A DNA stretch of 64,000 bases from Arthrobacter sp. 24S4-2. GTDB lineage: Bacteria; Actinomycetota; Actinomycetes; Actinomycetales; Micrococcaceae. The stretch covers positions 62,001-126,000 of the forward strand of contig NZ_CP040018.1 in assembly GCF_005280255.1 (NCBI RefSeq), given 5' to 3'. Within the stretch, counting starts at the first letter, position 1. Each line of letters opens with the position of its first letter. The translations under genes and the position numbers were made by a program. Positions 19,211 to 28,210 of the stretch are shown here, piece by piece. Under the pieces are notes generated by a model. That model worked only from the letters and a program-made list of their open reading frames with translations. It was not told the origin of the DNA and did no database searches.

Positions 19211-19762
19211 ATGTGCAACCGTCGACTGGTTCTATGCGTCCTCGCGGTGCTGTCCGTCGTCGCCGCCGGAGTCTTGGCTTTTGCTGTTCCTGCGGGTGCG
19301 GAACCCTGCCCGGGCAAGCAGGTTCCGGCTGCCGCCGGCGGGTTCTGCGTTCCCGGCGGGCCGCCTTCCCCGGACCCTACGTCGTCGGCAACTTCCCCGG
19401 CTGAACCTGCGGGCTCCGCACCGGGGCGGGGTGGCCAAGGTCCTGCGGGCCCGCAGCCTGTTGTCACCGGTTCCGGCCCGGAAGACGTGCCGTCCCAAGA
19501 AGGGGTGGCTGGCCAGGGATCAACGCCGGGCCCCAGTGTGTCCGCCGGATCGCCGTCAGCCGCAGGCCCTGCCGCCCGTCCGGCAGGCGCGGCGTCGCAC
19601 CCGTCCCGGTCGGCCCGGACCTTGACAGCGGCACCGCCGGATTCCGGCAGGGCAGAGGCCGGGGCCGTTCCCGTGGCCGGGTGCTTAGTTGCCATCGGCG
19701 GCGGGATGCTGCTGCTCTCCTCAGTTTTCGGGTTCATGAGGTTCCGTCCCGCCGCCCGCTGA
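19211..19762 (+). CDS. Secreted Pro/Ser-rich protein, paralogue of 16152-16727
   Basis: 183 residues with the same order of parts as the gene 2.5 kb upstream: signal peptide (VLCVLAVLSVVAAGVLAFAVPAGA), head PCPGKQVPAAAGGFCVPGG, a long Pro/Ser/Gly/Ala stalk, a C-terminal helix (VAGCLVAIGGGMLLLSSVFGFM) and the tail RFRPAAR. The ATG at 19211 gives this signal peptide; the frame open upstream belongs to noise within the oxidase gene. The pair likely arose by duplication followed by rapid divergence of the stalk. No family known to me. Confidence 0.75.
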   Translation: MCNRRLVLCVLAVLSVVAAGVLAFAVPAGAEPCPGKQVPAAAGGFCVPGGPPSPDPTSSATSPAEPAGSAPGRGGQGPAGPQPVVTGSGPEDVPSQEGVAGQGSTPGPSVSAGSPSAAGPAARPAGAASHPSRSARTLTAAPPDSGRAEAGAVPVAGCLVAIGGGMLLLSSVFGFMRFRPAAR

Positions 19763-19779
19763 GGGGCAGGAGTTGCGCC

Positions 19780-20877
19780 TCAGGCCGTGGAGCCGCGCAC
19801 CACGAGAGAACTTTCCAGCGTCAGCTGGGGCTGCTCCAACGGGCGGCCTTCCATGAGGCCGCGCAGCTGCTCGCCGGCCTTGAGCCCGAGCGGCGTCGCC
19901 GGCAGGTGCACGCTGGTCAGGCCGGGATTGCTCGTCGCTGAATACGGCAGGTCGTCGAAGCCCGCCACTGCAAGCTCCTCCGGGATCCGCACGCCCGCTA
20001 CCCGGGCCTCCTGCAGCACGCCATAGGCGTGCGTATCGGTACCGCACACGACGGCGGTGACTCCGGACCGCTGCCACTGCGGCCACGCCCGGGCGAACGC
20101 CTCGGCGGCCGCCCCGACGTCGATCGTGGTGCTGATGATGCACCCGGGCGGCACCGAGATCCCGCGCGACCTCGCCTCTTCGAGGAATGCGTTGCGGCGC
20201 ACATCGAACGTGGCCGTGCCGGTCACGCTGTCGATGTATGCCGCCCGCGTGTGCCCCGACTCGGCCAGGTGGGCCGCCAGCTCGCGTGCGCCGTGCGCCA
20301 CGTCCAGGTTGACCGACGGGGCGTACGTCTCCAGGCCGGGAGCATCAAGCAGCACCAGGGGCCCGGCAGCGGACAGTTCTTCGAGGAAGTCGGCGTTGGG
20401 GGCATCCACCAGCAGGCCGGCGGGCCGGAGCGCCATGAGCTTCCGGACGTCGTCCGCCTGCGGAAACTCGCCGGCGTCGGTGACGGACAACAGCAGCTGG
20501 TAGTCGGCGCCAAGGGACTCCCGCACCCCGGCGATCACCTTGGCGAAGAACGGGTTGGAGATGTCCGGCGCCACCAGAATGACGATCGAGCTCACGCCCT
20601 TGGCCAGCGAGCTGCCGATGCCGTCCACCACGTAGCCCAGCTCGGAGATGGCCTCCTGCACGCGCGAAATGTTGTCCCCGGACACGCGGCCGCGGGTCTT
20701 GCCGTTGGCCACGAGGGAAACAGTCGCCGTCGATACCCCGGCGCGCGCCGCAACCATGGCCGCCGTGACCCGCGGCGCTGCGGCCCGCGTCGTTGCACCC
20801 TGCGTCGTTGAGGCCTGCGGCGCTGAGGCCCTCAGCCCTGCGTCCGGCTGGTCCTGTACGTGCTCCGCGGATTCCAT
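19780..20877 (-). CDS. LacI-family repressor of the nucleoside operon
   Basis: 365 residues. The helix-turn-helix is VTAAMVAARAGVSTATVSLVANGKTRGRVS, with the hinge VQEAISELGYVVD. The periplasmic-binding-like sensor domain follows to the end (DDLPYSATSNPGLTSVHLP, TLESSLVVRGS). A 35-residue Ala/Thr-rich extension precedes the HTH. It is divergent from the nucleoside hydrolase-MFS-ribokinase operon, and two AAGCGCTT sites lie between them. Ribose or a nucleoside is the expected inducer by context. Confidence 0.92.
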   Translation of the reverse strand: MESAEHVQDQPDAGLRASAPQASTTQGATTRAAAPRVTAAMVAARAGVSTATVSLVANGKTRGRVSGDNISRVQEAISELGYVVDGIGSSLAKGVSSIVILVAPDISNPFFAKVIAGVRESLGADYQLLLSVTDAGEFPQADDVRKLMALRPAGLLVDAPNADFLEELSAAGPLVLLDAPGLETYAPSVNLDVAHGARELAAHLAESGHTRAAYIDSVTGTATFDVRRNAFLEEARSRGISVPPGCIISTTIDVGAAAEAFARAWPQWQRSGVTAVVCGTDTHAYGVLQEARVAGVRIPEELAVAGFDDLPYSATSNPGLTSVHLPATPLGLKAGEQLRGLMEGRPLEQPQLTLESSLVVRGSTA

Positions 20878-20933
20878 ACCTCGATCGTAGTCGGCGCAGC
20901 CGCCACACCCGCCCCGTCAGGCCCAGCATGGCA

Positions 20934-20968
20934 TCAAGCGCTTGACGCAATTTACGTTAAGCGCTTGA
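20934..20968. promoter_or_regulatory. Twin LacI operators
   Basis: The perfect palindrome TCAAGCGCTTGA (20934-20945) and the near-palindrome TTAAGCGCTTGA (20957-20968) are 23 bp apart centre to centre, about two helical turns. Both contain the central CG that LacI-family hinge helices intercalate. They sit between lacI and the nucleoside operon. Confidence 0.8.
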
Positions 20969-21052
20969 CGTTGAGGCGGCGGAAGTGCCATGATCACTCT
21001 GATTGCTTTAGCGCCCTGCCTCAGGCGGGACCCCAATGACGTGGAGATAGAC

Positions 21053-22060
21053 GTGGACCCCAACCCCGTGACCCCTGGCCGCAAGAAGATCATCCTGGAC
21101 TGTGACCCCGGGCATGACGACGCCGTGGCGCTGCTGCTTGCGCACGGCAACCCTGACATCGAGCTGCTTGCCGTTACCACCGTGGTGGGCAACCAGACCC
21201 TGGAAAAAGTCACCCGCAACGCCCTGTCCGTCGGCACCATCGCCGGCATCACCGGTGTCCCCTTTGCCGCCGGCTGCGACCGACCGCTGGTGCGCACCAT
21301 CGAAACCGCGCCGGACATCCACGGCGAAACCGGCATGAACGGCCCCGCCCAGCCCGAGTCCGCCATCGAGCTGGACCCGCGCCATGCCGTCGACCTCATC
21401 ATCGATACGGTCATGGCGCACGAACCCGGCACGGTGACCCTGGTCCCCACCGCCGGCCTCACCAACATTGCCATGGCTGCCCGCAAGGAGCCGCGCATCG
21501 TTGAACGCGTCAAGGAAGTGGTCCTCATGGGCGGCGGCTACCACGTGGGCAACTGGAGCGCCGTGGCCGAATTCAACATCATCATCGATCCCGAGGCCGC
21601 GCACATCGTCTTCAACGAGAAATGGCCCGTGGTGATGGTTGGCCTGGACCTCACGCACCAGGCCCTGGCCACCCCGGAGGTCGTTGAGAAGATCGCCGCG
21701 GTGGGCACCAGGCCGGCCAAGTTCGTGATGGAACTGATGGAGTTCTTCACCAGGACCTACAAGGACGCCCAGGGCTTCGACTACCCCCCGGTCCACGACC
21801 CCTGCGCCGTCGCCTATGTGATCGACCCGAGCATCGTCACCACCCGCAAAGTTCCGGTGAACATCGAACTGCAGGGCAAGCTGACGCTCGGGATGACCGT
21901 GGCGGACTTCCGTGCCCCCGCGCCCGCCGACTGCAACACCTCCGTCGCCGTCGACCTGGACCACGGGCGGTTCTGGGACCTCGTCACCGATGCCCTCATC
22001 CGGATCGGCGAACCCACTCTCCTGGAAACTGCCGGCGCAGCAACCGGAGGCGTCAAGTAA
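21053..22060 (+). CDS. Ribonucleoside hydrolase (inosine/uridine-preferring)
   Basis: This enzyme cleaves the N-glycosidic bond of nucleosides to base plus ribose. The calcium-binding signature DCDPGHDDAVALLLA lies at residues 15-29 from the chosen start. The other family segments are ATPEVVEKI and HDPCAVAYVIDPSI, with the catalytic His in HDPC. The frame is open from ATG 20990, but GGAG 7 nt before GTG 21053 makes the latter a better start (335 residues) and keeps clear of the operators. It is the first gene of an operon with an MFS transporter and ribokinase: import, hydrolyse, phosphorylate ribose. Confidence 0.92.
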   Translation: MDPNPVTPGRKKIILDCDPGHDDAVALLLAHGNPDIELLAVTTVVGNQTLEKVTRNALSVGTIAGITGVPFAAGCDRPLVRTIETAPDIHGETGMNGPAQPESAIELDPRHAVDLIIDTVMAHEPGTVTLVPTAGLTNIAMAARKEPRIVERVKEVVLMGGGYHVGNWSAVAEFNIIIDPEAAHIVFNEKWPVVMVGLDLTHQALATPEVVEKIAAVGTRPAKFVMELMEFFTRTYKDAQGFDYPPVHDPCAVAYVIDPSIVTTRKVPVNIELQGKLTLGMTVADFRAPAPADCNTSVAVDLDHGRFWDLVTDALIRIGEPTLLETAGAATGGVK

Positions 22061-23485
22061 ATGGCCACCATCACTGAAACCAAGACCACCCGCGGCAACA
22101 TCACCGCACTCATGGTCGCCCTGCTCGCAGCCTGCGTGGCCTTCCAGCTCAACGCCTCGATGCTCAGCCCGGCCCTGGTCACCATGGGCAGCGAACTCCA
22201 CACCGACCAGGCAGTCATCGGCCTGTCCCAGACCTGGTTCTTCACCGCCGCCGCCCTGTTTTCCCTCTTCCTGCCCCGCCTGAGTGACATCATCGGCCGC
22301 AAGAAGATCCTGCTCGGGATGATGCTGATGATGGCCGTCGGCTCGGTCATCGCCGCAATGGCCCCGGACGTCACCTGGCTCTTTGTCGGGCGCATCATCC
22401 AGGGCGTCAGCGGCCCCACCGTGCCGCTGTGCCTGATCATGCTGCGCTCCGCCGTCAGCAATCCGCGCAAGTACGGCACGCTCATGGGCCTGATCACGGC
22501 CGTCAACGGCGGCGTGGCCGGCGTGGACTCCTTCGTGGGCGGCTACTTCGCCGAGCACTTCGGCTTCCGCAGCATCTTCTGGCTCATGGTGGTCCTCGCG
22601 CTGGTGGCCACCGCGCTGATCGCGCTCCTGGCCGGCGAAAGCAAGCCCGCGGCCGGCACCACCATGGACTGGCTCGGGGTGTTCTTCATCGTGGTTGCCG
22701 TCGGCGCGCTGCTCACCGCCCTCAACGAGGGTTCCAAACTCGTCGGCGGCTTCTCGGCGGGCACCCTGATGCTGTCCCTCGGACTGGTGGCGATTGCCGT
22801 CGTCGCCTTCCTTGCTTTCTGGACCGTGGAGAAACGCTCCAGGCAGCCCATGGTGGAAACTGTCCACCTGCGCCAGCGCTCCACCTGGGCCCCGCTGCTG
22901 ACCACCACGCTGACCATGACCGGAATCTTCGCGGTCATCAACGGCATTGTTCCCGCCTACGTGCAGGCAGCCGCACCCGGCTTCGGCGTAGGGCCCACCG
23001 AGATGTCGCTGATCATCCTGACCCCGTACGCCCTGCTCGGCTGGCTGGTGGGCCCCATCAGCGGCAGGCTGGCACCGGTGCTGGGCTACACCAGGGTGCT
23101 GCGGATCGGCCTGTTGGGCAGCATCGCCGCGCTCGCCCTGATCGCCTTCTTCGGCCTGGGCAGCCTGCCGATGATGATCGCCGGAACGGTCTTGCTGGGC
23201 ATCATGTACGCGGGTACGGTCAACATCATGCTGAACGGACTTGGAGTGGTGCTCTCGCCGGCCGGAAACCCCGGATTCCTGCCGGGCATGAACGCAGGCG
23301 CCTTCAACCTTGGTGCGGGCCTCAGCTTCCTGGTGCTGCCGGCCGTGCTGGTGGCAACATCAGCCCTCGGGGACGCCAAGGCGTCTTACCTGACTGTGGT
23401 GGTTGTTGGCCTGGTGATCACCGTCGCGGCGTTTGGCGCCTCGCTCCTGATTCCCAAGCCGGTCGAGGCTGAGGTGGCCGAATGA
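22061..23485 (+). CDS. MFS transporter, probable nucleoside importer
   Basis: 474 residues. Motif A is LSDIIGRKKILLGMMLMM, and about 14 hydrophobic segments follow (first VALLAACVAFQLNASMLSPALV). The start codon directly follows the stop of the nucleoside hydrolase (TAAATG), and its end overlaps the ribokinase start by 4 nt, so the three genes are translationally coupled. Sequence type is DHA2-like, a group better known for export. Import of nucleosides is inferred from the operon only. Confidence 0.85.
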   Translation: MATITETKTTRGNITALMVALLAACVAFQLNASMLSPALVTMGSELHTDQAVIGLSQTWFFTAAALFSLFLPRLSDIIGRKKILLGMMLMMAVGSVIAAMAPDVTWLFVGRIIQGVSGPTVPLCLIMLRSAVSNPRKYGTLMGLITAVNGGVAGVDSFVGGYFAEHFGFRSIFWLMVVLALVATALIALLAGESKPAAGTTMDWLGVFFIVVAVGALLTALNEGSKLVGGFSAGTLMLSLGLVAIAVVAFLAFWTVEKRSRQPMVETVHLRQRSTWAPLLTTTLTMTGIFAVINGIVPAYVQAAAPGFGVGPTEMSLIILTPYALLGWLVGPISGRLAPVLGYTRVLRIGLLGSIAALALIAFFGLGSLPMMIAGTVLLGIMYAGTVNIMLNGLGVVLSPAGNPGFLPGMNAGAFNLGAGLSFLVLPAVLVATSALGDAKASYLTVVVVGLVITVAAFGASLLIPKPVEAEVAE

Positions 23486-24465
23486 GCGCCGGAACAGCCG
23501 GAGCGCACGGCCGGATCGTCGTCGTCGGGTCCCTGAACGCCGACCTGACCATCTATTGCGAACGGCTCCCGCTGCCGGGCGAGACGGTCCATGGCACCGG
23601 TTTCGCCGTCAACCCCGGCGGAAAGAGCGCCAACCAGGCCGTGGCGGCCAGCCTGCTGGGCGGGGCGGTCAGCCTCATCGGCGCCGTGGGGGACGACTCC
23701 AACGGCGAGATGCTCCAGGCCTCCACCGCAGGGGCCGGCGTGGACATCTCGCATGTGCGGACATCCCACTCCGCCGCGACCGGCGTCGCGGTCATCGCCG
23801 TGGACGCCCACGGCGAGAACAACATCATCATTTCCGCCGGGGCCAACGGAACCCTGGCTCCCGCCGACGTCGCGGCGTCCGCGGACGCGTTCGACGGCGC
23901 CTCCGTGGTCTGCCTGTGCCTGGAGGTCGGCCTCGAAACCGTGGAAGCCGCCGCCCGGATGGGGCACGACGCCGGCGCGACGGTTCTGCTGAACCTCTCG
24001 CCTTACGGCGAGATCCCGCAGAGCCTCGCGGACCTGAGCGATGTCCTGCTGGTCAACGCCCATGAAGCGTCGCTTTTTCTCGGCTCCGGGGGCGCCGGTT
24101 CAGGGGAGATGCCGGGCGCTAAAGCGGACGACGCCGCGTGGGACCAGGTGCGGCAGCGTTTCGCCGAGCGCGGGCTGCAGCAGGTCCTGGTCACCTTGGG
24201 CGCCAACGGTTCAGTGGTTCTCGATTCCCGGGCCGCCGGAGACGGACGCGTTACCCGGATTGCGCCGGTCAAGGTCAATGCTGTGGACACCACGGGCGCG
24301 GGGGACGCGTTCACGGGCGCAGTGGCCGCACGGATTGCCGCCGGTGATCCGCTGGCCGAGGCTGCAGCCTTTGCCTCCGTGGCGGCGGCACTGGCTGCCA
24401 CCAGAAAGGGCACCCAGGCCGCCTACGCCGGGGTTGCGGACGTGGACCGGATGCGGGCGTTGTAG
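23482..24465 (+). CDS. rbsK: Ribokinase
   Basis: 327-residue PfkB-family sugar kinase that makes ribose 5-phosphate from ribose and ATP. Signature 1 is NPGGKSANQAVAASLLGGAV; signature 2 is VDTTGAGDAFTGAVAARIA with the catalytic Asp. GSLNADLTIY at the N-terminus is the ribokinase substrate lid start. It overlaps the MFS stop by ATGA. With the nucleoside hydrolase upstream it feeds nucleoside-derived ribose into the pentose phosphate pathway. Confidence 0.93.
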   Translation: MSAGTAGAHGRIVVVGSLNADLTIYCERLPLPGETVHGTGFAVNPGGKSANQAVAASLLGGAVSLIGAVGDDSNGEMLQASTAGAGVDISHVRTSHSAATGVAVIAVDAHGENNIIISAGANGTLAPADVAASADAFDGASVVCLCLEVGLETVEAAARMGHDAGATVLLNLSPYGEIPQSLADLSDVLLVNAHEASLFLGSGGAGSGEMPGAKADDAAWDQVRQRFAERGLQQVLVTLGANGSVVLDSRAAGDGRVTRIAPVKVNAVDTTGAGDAFTGAVAARIAAGDPLAEAAAFASVAAALAATRKGTQAAYAGVADVDRMRAL

Positions 24466-24604
24466 GAATCTTAGCTCCGGCGGGCTGGAAGTATGATGCC
24501 GACGACGCGCAACCCGGCAGGGCTGGTCGGCGCCGGACCCTTCGAGGCCGCCATGGAGGACTGGTCGGCCCTCTGGGTGTGGCCCCGCCCCTCATCCGGA
24601 CACG

Positions 24605-24640
24605 CAAAAAGGTGCACCCCCCGGGGGGTGCACCTTTTTG
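24605..24640. terminator. Bidirectional terminator
   Basis: A 36-bp perfect palindrome with arms CAAAAAGGTGCACCCCCC and its complement. U tracts are on both strands. It separates ribokinase (plus) from the convergent csbD gene (minus). Confidence 0.93.
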
Positions 24641-24650
24641 CTTGCGGTCG

Positions 24651-24827
24651 TCAGTCCTTCTTGAAGGCGTCCTTGACCTTTTCGCCGGCCTGCTTCAAAT
24701 CACCCTTGGCCTGATCGGCCTGGCCCTCGGTACGCAGGCTTTCGTCGCCCGTTGCGGCGCCGGCAGCTTCCTTACCCTTGCCTCCTGCCTTCTCGGCAGC
24801 GTTCTCGATCTTGTCGCCTAGTCCCAT
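24651..24827 (-). CDS. CsbD-family stress protein
   Basis: 58 residues: MGLGDKIENAAEKAGGKGKEAAG, then an Ala/Lys/Glu/Gly-rich amphipathic body ending KVKDAFKKD. This is the CsbD-like family of small, highly charged proteins induced by general stress in bacteria. AGGAGG lies 7 nt before ATG 24827, which fixes the start. The exact role is unknown. Confidence 0.92.
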   Translation of the reverse strand: MGLGDKIENAAEKAGGKGKEAAGAATGDESLRTEGQADQAKGDLKQAGEKVKDAFKKD

Positions 24828-25106
24828 GGTGTTTCCTCCTCTGGTTGGCGGCCGTTCGATCCGGCCTCGCAAACATCATAAGCATGCTTATCTTCAAAGC
24901 GCCACCGACCGTGGAGCGAGATCGATGGCGGTCCGCAGGCTCACCCGGCGTGTCGGTCGATGCGCTGTTCGAAAGCTGTTGCGGCCTGACCTCTGCTTTT
25001 CGACGGAAATCGCTGGACTCCGGGACCCTCACGGCCGGTTCCTATCGGTGCGCTTTCTGAGCGAGTCACGGCACGGGTGTGAACGGGGACCTTGCGGTGC
25101 ACCGCT

Positions 25107-25757
25107 TCAGCGGACGAGGCCGGAGACGAGGTTGATGGTTGTGGCTAGCACGATGGCACCGAGGAGGTAGGAGAGGAGGGCCTGGCGCAGCGCGGTGTAC
25201 CGGATGGCGTCGGTTCTCAGGTCCGTGTCCGAAACCTGGAACGTCATGCCGATGGTGAAGGAGAGGTATGCGAAGTCCGCGTACTGCGGAGGCTTTTTCT
25301 TGTTGAAGTCCACTCCATCGTTTTCCCGGTAGTAGATGGTGGCGTACCGGAGTGTGAAGAGAGTGTGGACCAGGAACCAGGACAGGGCGACGCTGGCTAG
25401 TGCGAGGGCAGTGATTGACGCTTTCATCCCGCCCTCGCTGGAACCTGCCTCCAGCAGGATGAGTGCGACGCCGCCGAAGCTGCCCAGGGTTGCCACCAGG
25501 AGGAGCAGATCCGACACGACTCGGCCGGGATCCTCCCGGCGGGCGTGGGCTGCGGTGCCGGCGGCATCGAGGCGGCCGACGACGGACCACACCCAGATGA
25601 GGTAGATCAGGCACGCGGCCGCCCATCCCATGGCCGGGGCATAGGCCCAGGAGCCAAGAACCCCGACGGGCAGCGCGACGGCAAGGCCGCCGACCACCAT
25701 GACGGTCGTGCGCAGACTGGAGCGGTGGACGGGCCTGCTGAACCTGGGGATGCTCAT
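25107..25757 (-). CDS. DUF1345 membrane protein
   Basis: 216 residues with about five hydrophobic segments (VMVVGGLAVALPVGVLGSWAYA, AACLIYLIWVWSVVG, LLLVATLGSFGGVALILLE, LALASVALSWFLVHTLFTLRYA, ALLSYLLGAIVLATTINLVSG). The stretch FTLRYATIYYRE and GVDFNKKKPPQYADFAYLSFTIGMTFQVSDTD are hallmarks of DUF1345. The function is unknown. Start MSIPRFSRP chosen; AGG stands unusually close to the ATG. Confidence 0.88.
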   Translation of the reverse strand: MSIPRFSRPVHRSSLRTTVMVVGGLAVALPVGVLGSWAYAPAMGWAAACLIYLIWVWSVVGRLDAAGTAAHARREDPGRVVSDLLLLVATLGSFGGVALILLEAGSSEGGMKASITALALASVALSWFLVHTLFTLRYATIYYRENDGVDFNKKKPPQYADFAYLSFTIGMTFQVSDTDLRTDAIRYTALRQALLSYLLGAIVLATTINLVSGLVR

Positions 25758-25980
25758 CACCTGATCATGACATTCCCGCACCGTGTCACCGGCCAGGGGG
25801 TGCGTGTCTGCGGGATCCACAGGGCCGGCCCGTGCGTTTTGCAGGGCCGGAAGGGGCGGCGATTCTTGCTACCGCTCCGCGCTGAGGTGGTGGCGAGGGC
25901 GCGTGACGACGTCCCTGCGCGGAAGTTGCCCGCGGGCGCCCTGTAACGCACCGCTCATATGCGCCTGATAGTCTCCGCCC

Positions 25981-26940
25981 ATGATCAACATCCTCCAGGC
26001 CGCGATCCTCGGTCTCATACAGGGCGTCACCGAACTGTTCCCCATCTCAAGCCTGGGCCACAGCGTCATCCTGCCGGCGCTGTTCGGCTGGGACCTGGAC
26101 CAGAACAACCCGTCCTTTCTGACGTTCCTCATCGCCACCCACCTGGCAACGGCGATCGTCCTGTTCGTGTTCTTCCTCAAGGACTGGATCGAGATCTTCA
26201 AAGGCCTCGGCCGGTCCGTCCGCGACCGTAAGATCTCCGCAGGTGACACGTACGCGAAGCTTGGGTGGCTTCTTATCGCCGGAACCATTCCCGCAGGGAT
26301 ACTGGGACTGGTCCTGGAAAAGCCCATCAGGGGCCTGTTCGCGTCCCCGTTGCTCGCCGCTGGGTTCCTAGTGGTGAACGGGCTGGTGCTTTTCGCCGCC
26401 GAGGCACTGCGCCGGCGCCGGACAACGCCCGCCCTGGTATCCTCCCGGTCCGCTAAGCCGGAGCTTGGCGTGGCCACGTCCGCCCAGGACTCCTCCACGC
26501 CCGACTCCAGCATGACCGCATCCCTCGAGAACACTGACGTGGCTGACTCCCGTCTGGCCGGACTGTCCTGGAAACAGGCGTTTGGCATCGGCTCCGCCCA
26601 GGCGGCAGCACTGCTGCCGGGGATCTCCAGGTCCGGATCCTCGATGGTAGGCGGGCTGCTCTCCGGGCTGTCCCATGAGCACGCCGCGCGGTTCAGCTTC
26701 CTGCTCGCAACCCCCATCATCGGTGCCGCAGCAATACTGAAACTTCCGGAGGTGTTCAACCCCGCCATGGCAGAAGAACGAGGATCGTTCCTGGTCGGCG
26801 CCGTGTGTGCCGCCGCGGCAGCGTGGTTATCAACGAAATTCCTCCTTCGGTTCTTCGAAACCAAAAGCCTGACCCCATTCGCCGTCTACAGCGTTATTGG
26901 CGGAGGCGTCTACTTCACGGCACTCCTGCTGTGGGGCTGA
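25981..26940 (+). CDS. uppP: Undecaprenyl-diphosphate phosphatase
   Basis: This enzyme dephosphorylates undecaprenyl diphosphate to recycle the lipid carrier of cell-wall synthesis; loss or gain alters bacitracin sensitivity. Family motifs are GLIQGVTELFPISSLGHSV (residues 11-29) and PGISRSGSSMVGGLLSGL (about 207-224). 319 residues with about eight membrane helices. The loop near residues 140-185 is longer and more hydrophilic than usual (Ser/Thr/Ala-rich). It stands alone. Confidence 0.94.
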   Translation: MINILQAAILGLIQGVTELFPISSLGHSVILPALFGWDLDQNNPSFLTFLIATHLATAIVLFVFFLKDWIEIFKGLGRSVRDRKISAGDTYAKLGWLLIAGTIPAGILGLVLEKPIRGLFASPLLAAGFLVVNGLVLFAAEALRRRRTTPALVSSRSAKPELGVATSAQDSSTPDSSMTASLENTDVADSRLAGLSWKQAFGIGSAQAAALLPGISRSGSSMVGGLLSGLSHEHAARFSFLLATPIIGAAAILKLPEVFNPAMAEERGSFLVGAVCAAAAAWLSTKFLLRFFETKSLTPFAVYSVIGGGVYFTALLLWG

Positions 26941-27069
26941 GATGACCAGCCAGCTGCGTGGCGCCGACAACGGGCCGCTCTGGCGGCGCGTCTGAGCTGT
27001 GGTGCAGCTATTTTGCGGATGTCGCGGCCGGGGCAGCATGATCCGCTTTACGTCCCCGCGCTTCCTTCT

Positions 27070-27948
27070 TCATTCATCGGGGGCCGGCCGGGGGCCTTTG
27101 CGTTCGATGTCCCGGCCGGTGATGGCGAGGTAGGAGACGAATCCGAGGATGAGGGCGGCCCATCCGAGGCTGACGGGCCCGGAACCCCAGTCGAGTCCGC
27201 CACGCGCCGGGGAGACGGCCATCCAGTCGGCCAGGGAAGCCCCAAGGGGCCGTGCCGTGATGTAGGCAAACCAGAACCCGACGACGGCGTTCAGCCCCAG
27301 CCGCCGGTAGTCGACGGCGGGAATCGCGATGATCACCGCAAACAAGACTGCCGAGGGCAGATATCCAAGATTCAGCGTCATCGCCGTAAGGTCGCCCGCT
27401 GCGGTGCCGAGGGCAAAGGTGGTCAATACAGCTGCCCAGTAGAAGAACTCCCTCCGCGGCGTGAGGATGCTGTGGATGGACAGGGTCCGTTCGGTGCGGT
27501 GCCAGACGATGAAGACGACAGCAAGGACGACGGTGAAGACCACTGTCGATGCCGCATAAGGCACGTCGAGGCCGACATGGAGGACGTCGGCGGCCATGGT
27601 GCCGAAAACGCTGACCATCACCACGGCAGACCAGTAGATCCACGGAACGTAACGGCGGACGGCGAACTGCAACAACAGCGTGATTGCCAGTCCTGCCGCC
27701 CCAAGCGCGACGGCGATCAGCGGACCGAGCCAGGTCACCAGGAAATCCGAGGTCGTCTCGCCCATCCCGGTGGTGAGCACTTTAGTGATCCAGAAGTAGA
27801 CCGAGACTTCCGGGACCTTGCTGGCGGCACACCCGGCGCCGCGACGGAGACCGCCGGGGTGCGCTAACCTGCTGAGCGCCCCGGGACGTCCGGGTTGGAA
27901 AGACGCCTGGACGCTGTCGCGGAGTTGATCTTGAACGGGCTCAGTCAT
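27070..27948 (-). CDS. COG4705-like multi-pass membrane protein
   Basis: 292 residues. After a 55-residue Arg/Gly-rich N-terminus come two similar blocks, KVLTTGMGETTSDFL and VLTTFALGTAAGDLTA, each leading into helix pairs; the internal repeat 'T-x-G-E/A-x-x-x-D' with acidic residues in the membrane resembles the COG4705 group. About eight helices in total. The function is unknown. The end is hydrophilic (RDIERKGPRPAPDE). Confidence 0.8.
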   Translation of the reverse strand: MTEPVQDQLRDSVQASFQPGRPGALSRLAHPGGLRRGAGCAASKVPEVSVYFWITKVLTTGMGETTSDFLVTWLGPLIAVALGAAGLAITLLLQFAVRRYVPWIYWSAVVMVSVFGTMAADVLHVGLDVPYAASTVVFTVVLAVVFIVWHRTERTLSIHSILTPRREFFYWAAVLTTFALGTAAGDLTAMTLNLGYLPSAVLFAVIIAIPAVDYRRLGLNAVVGFWFAYITARPLGASLADWMAVSPARGGLDWGSGPVSLGWAALILGFVSYLAITGRDIERKGPRPAPDE

Positions 27949-28151
27949 GGACGGATTGTCCCAGACGAACCTTGACGTTCCGCCGGGGTTAGAAAGTCCC
28001 GTTCCCGTGCCGCGGAACGTGAGCCGTGCACATTCTCTCGTTATCGCAAATAAAGGATTTCAAGGACAGGATGCATCGGGAACGGCGGGGTGCTAGCGTC
28101 GAGCTCCCGCCAATGACCCGGCCGCTGAGGACCATGTTTCGCCAGGCTTAC

Positions 28152-28193
28152 GCAATACGGCGGTCACGTCATTAGACGTGACCGCCGTATTGC
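28152..28193 (-). terminator. Terminator of the ABC transporter operon
   Basis: A perfect 19-bp stem (GCAATACGGCGGTCACGTC and complement) with loop ATTA, 18 bp past the stop of the binding-protein gene. No U tract follows on the minus strand. Confidence 0.82.
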
Positions 28194-28210
28194 CAGGAGT
28201 GGCCGGAGGA

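Noticed and set aside
21008..22867. A 619-codon open frame on the minus strand
   Set aside because: It lies antisense to the nucleoside hydrolase and MFS genes, is His/Gly/Gln/Asp-rich, and has no family motif. High-GC codon bias creates such shadows.
24897..25060. Short ORF (MLIFKAPP...) between csbD and the DUF1345 gene
   Set aside because: No ribosome-binding site, irregular composition, and no recognisable feature.
25869..26864. A 331-codon minus-strand frame
   Set aside because: Antisense to uppP, whose catalytic motifs are unmistakable.
28070..28174. A 34-codon ORF (MHRERRGASVEL...) as a possible small peptide
   Set aside because: Arg-rich, no signal peptide, weak ribosome-binding site, and it runs into the terminator hairpin.
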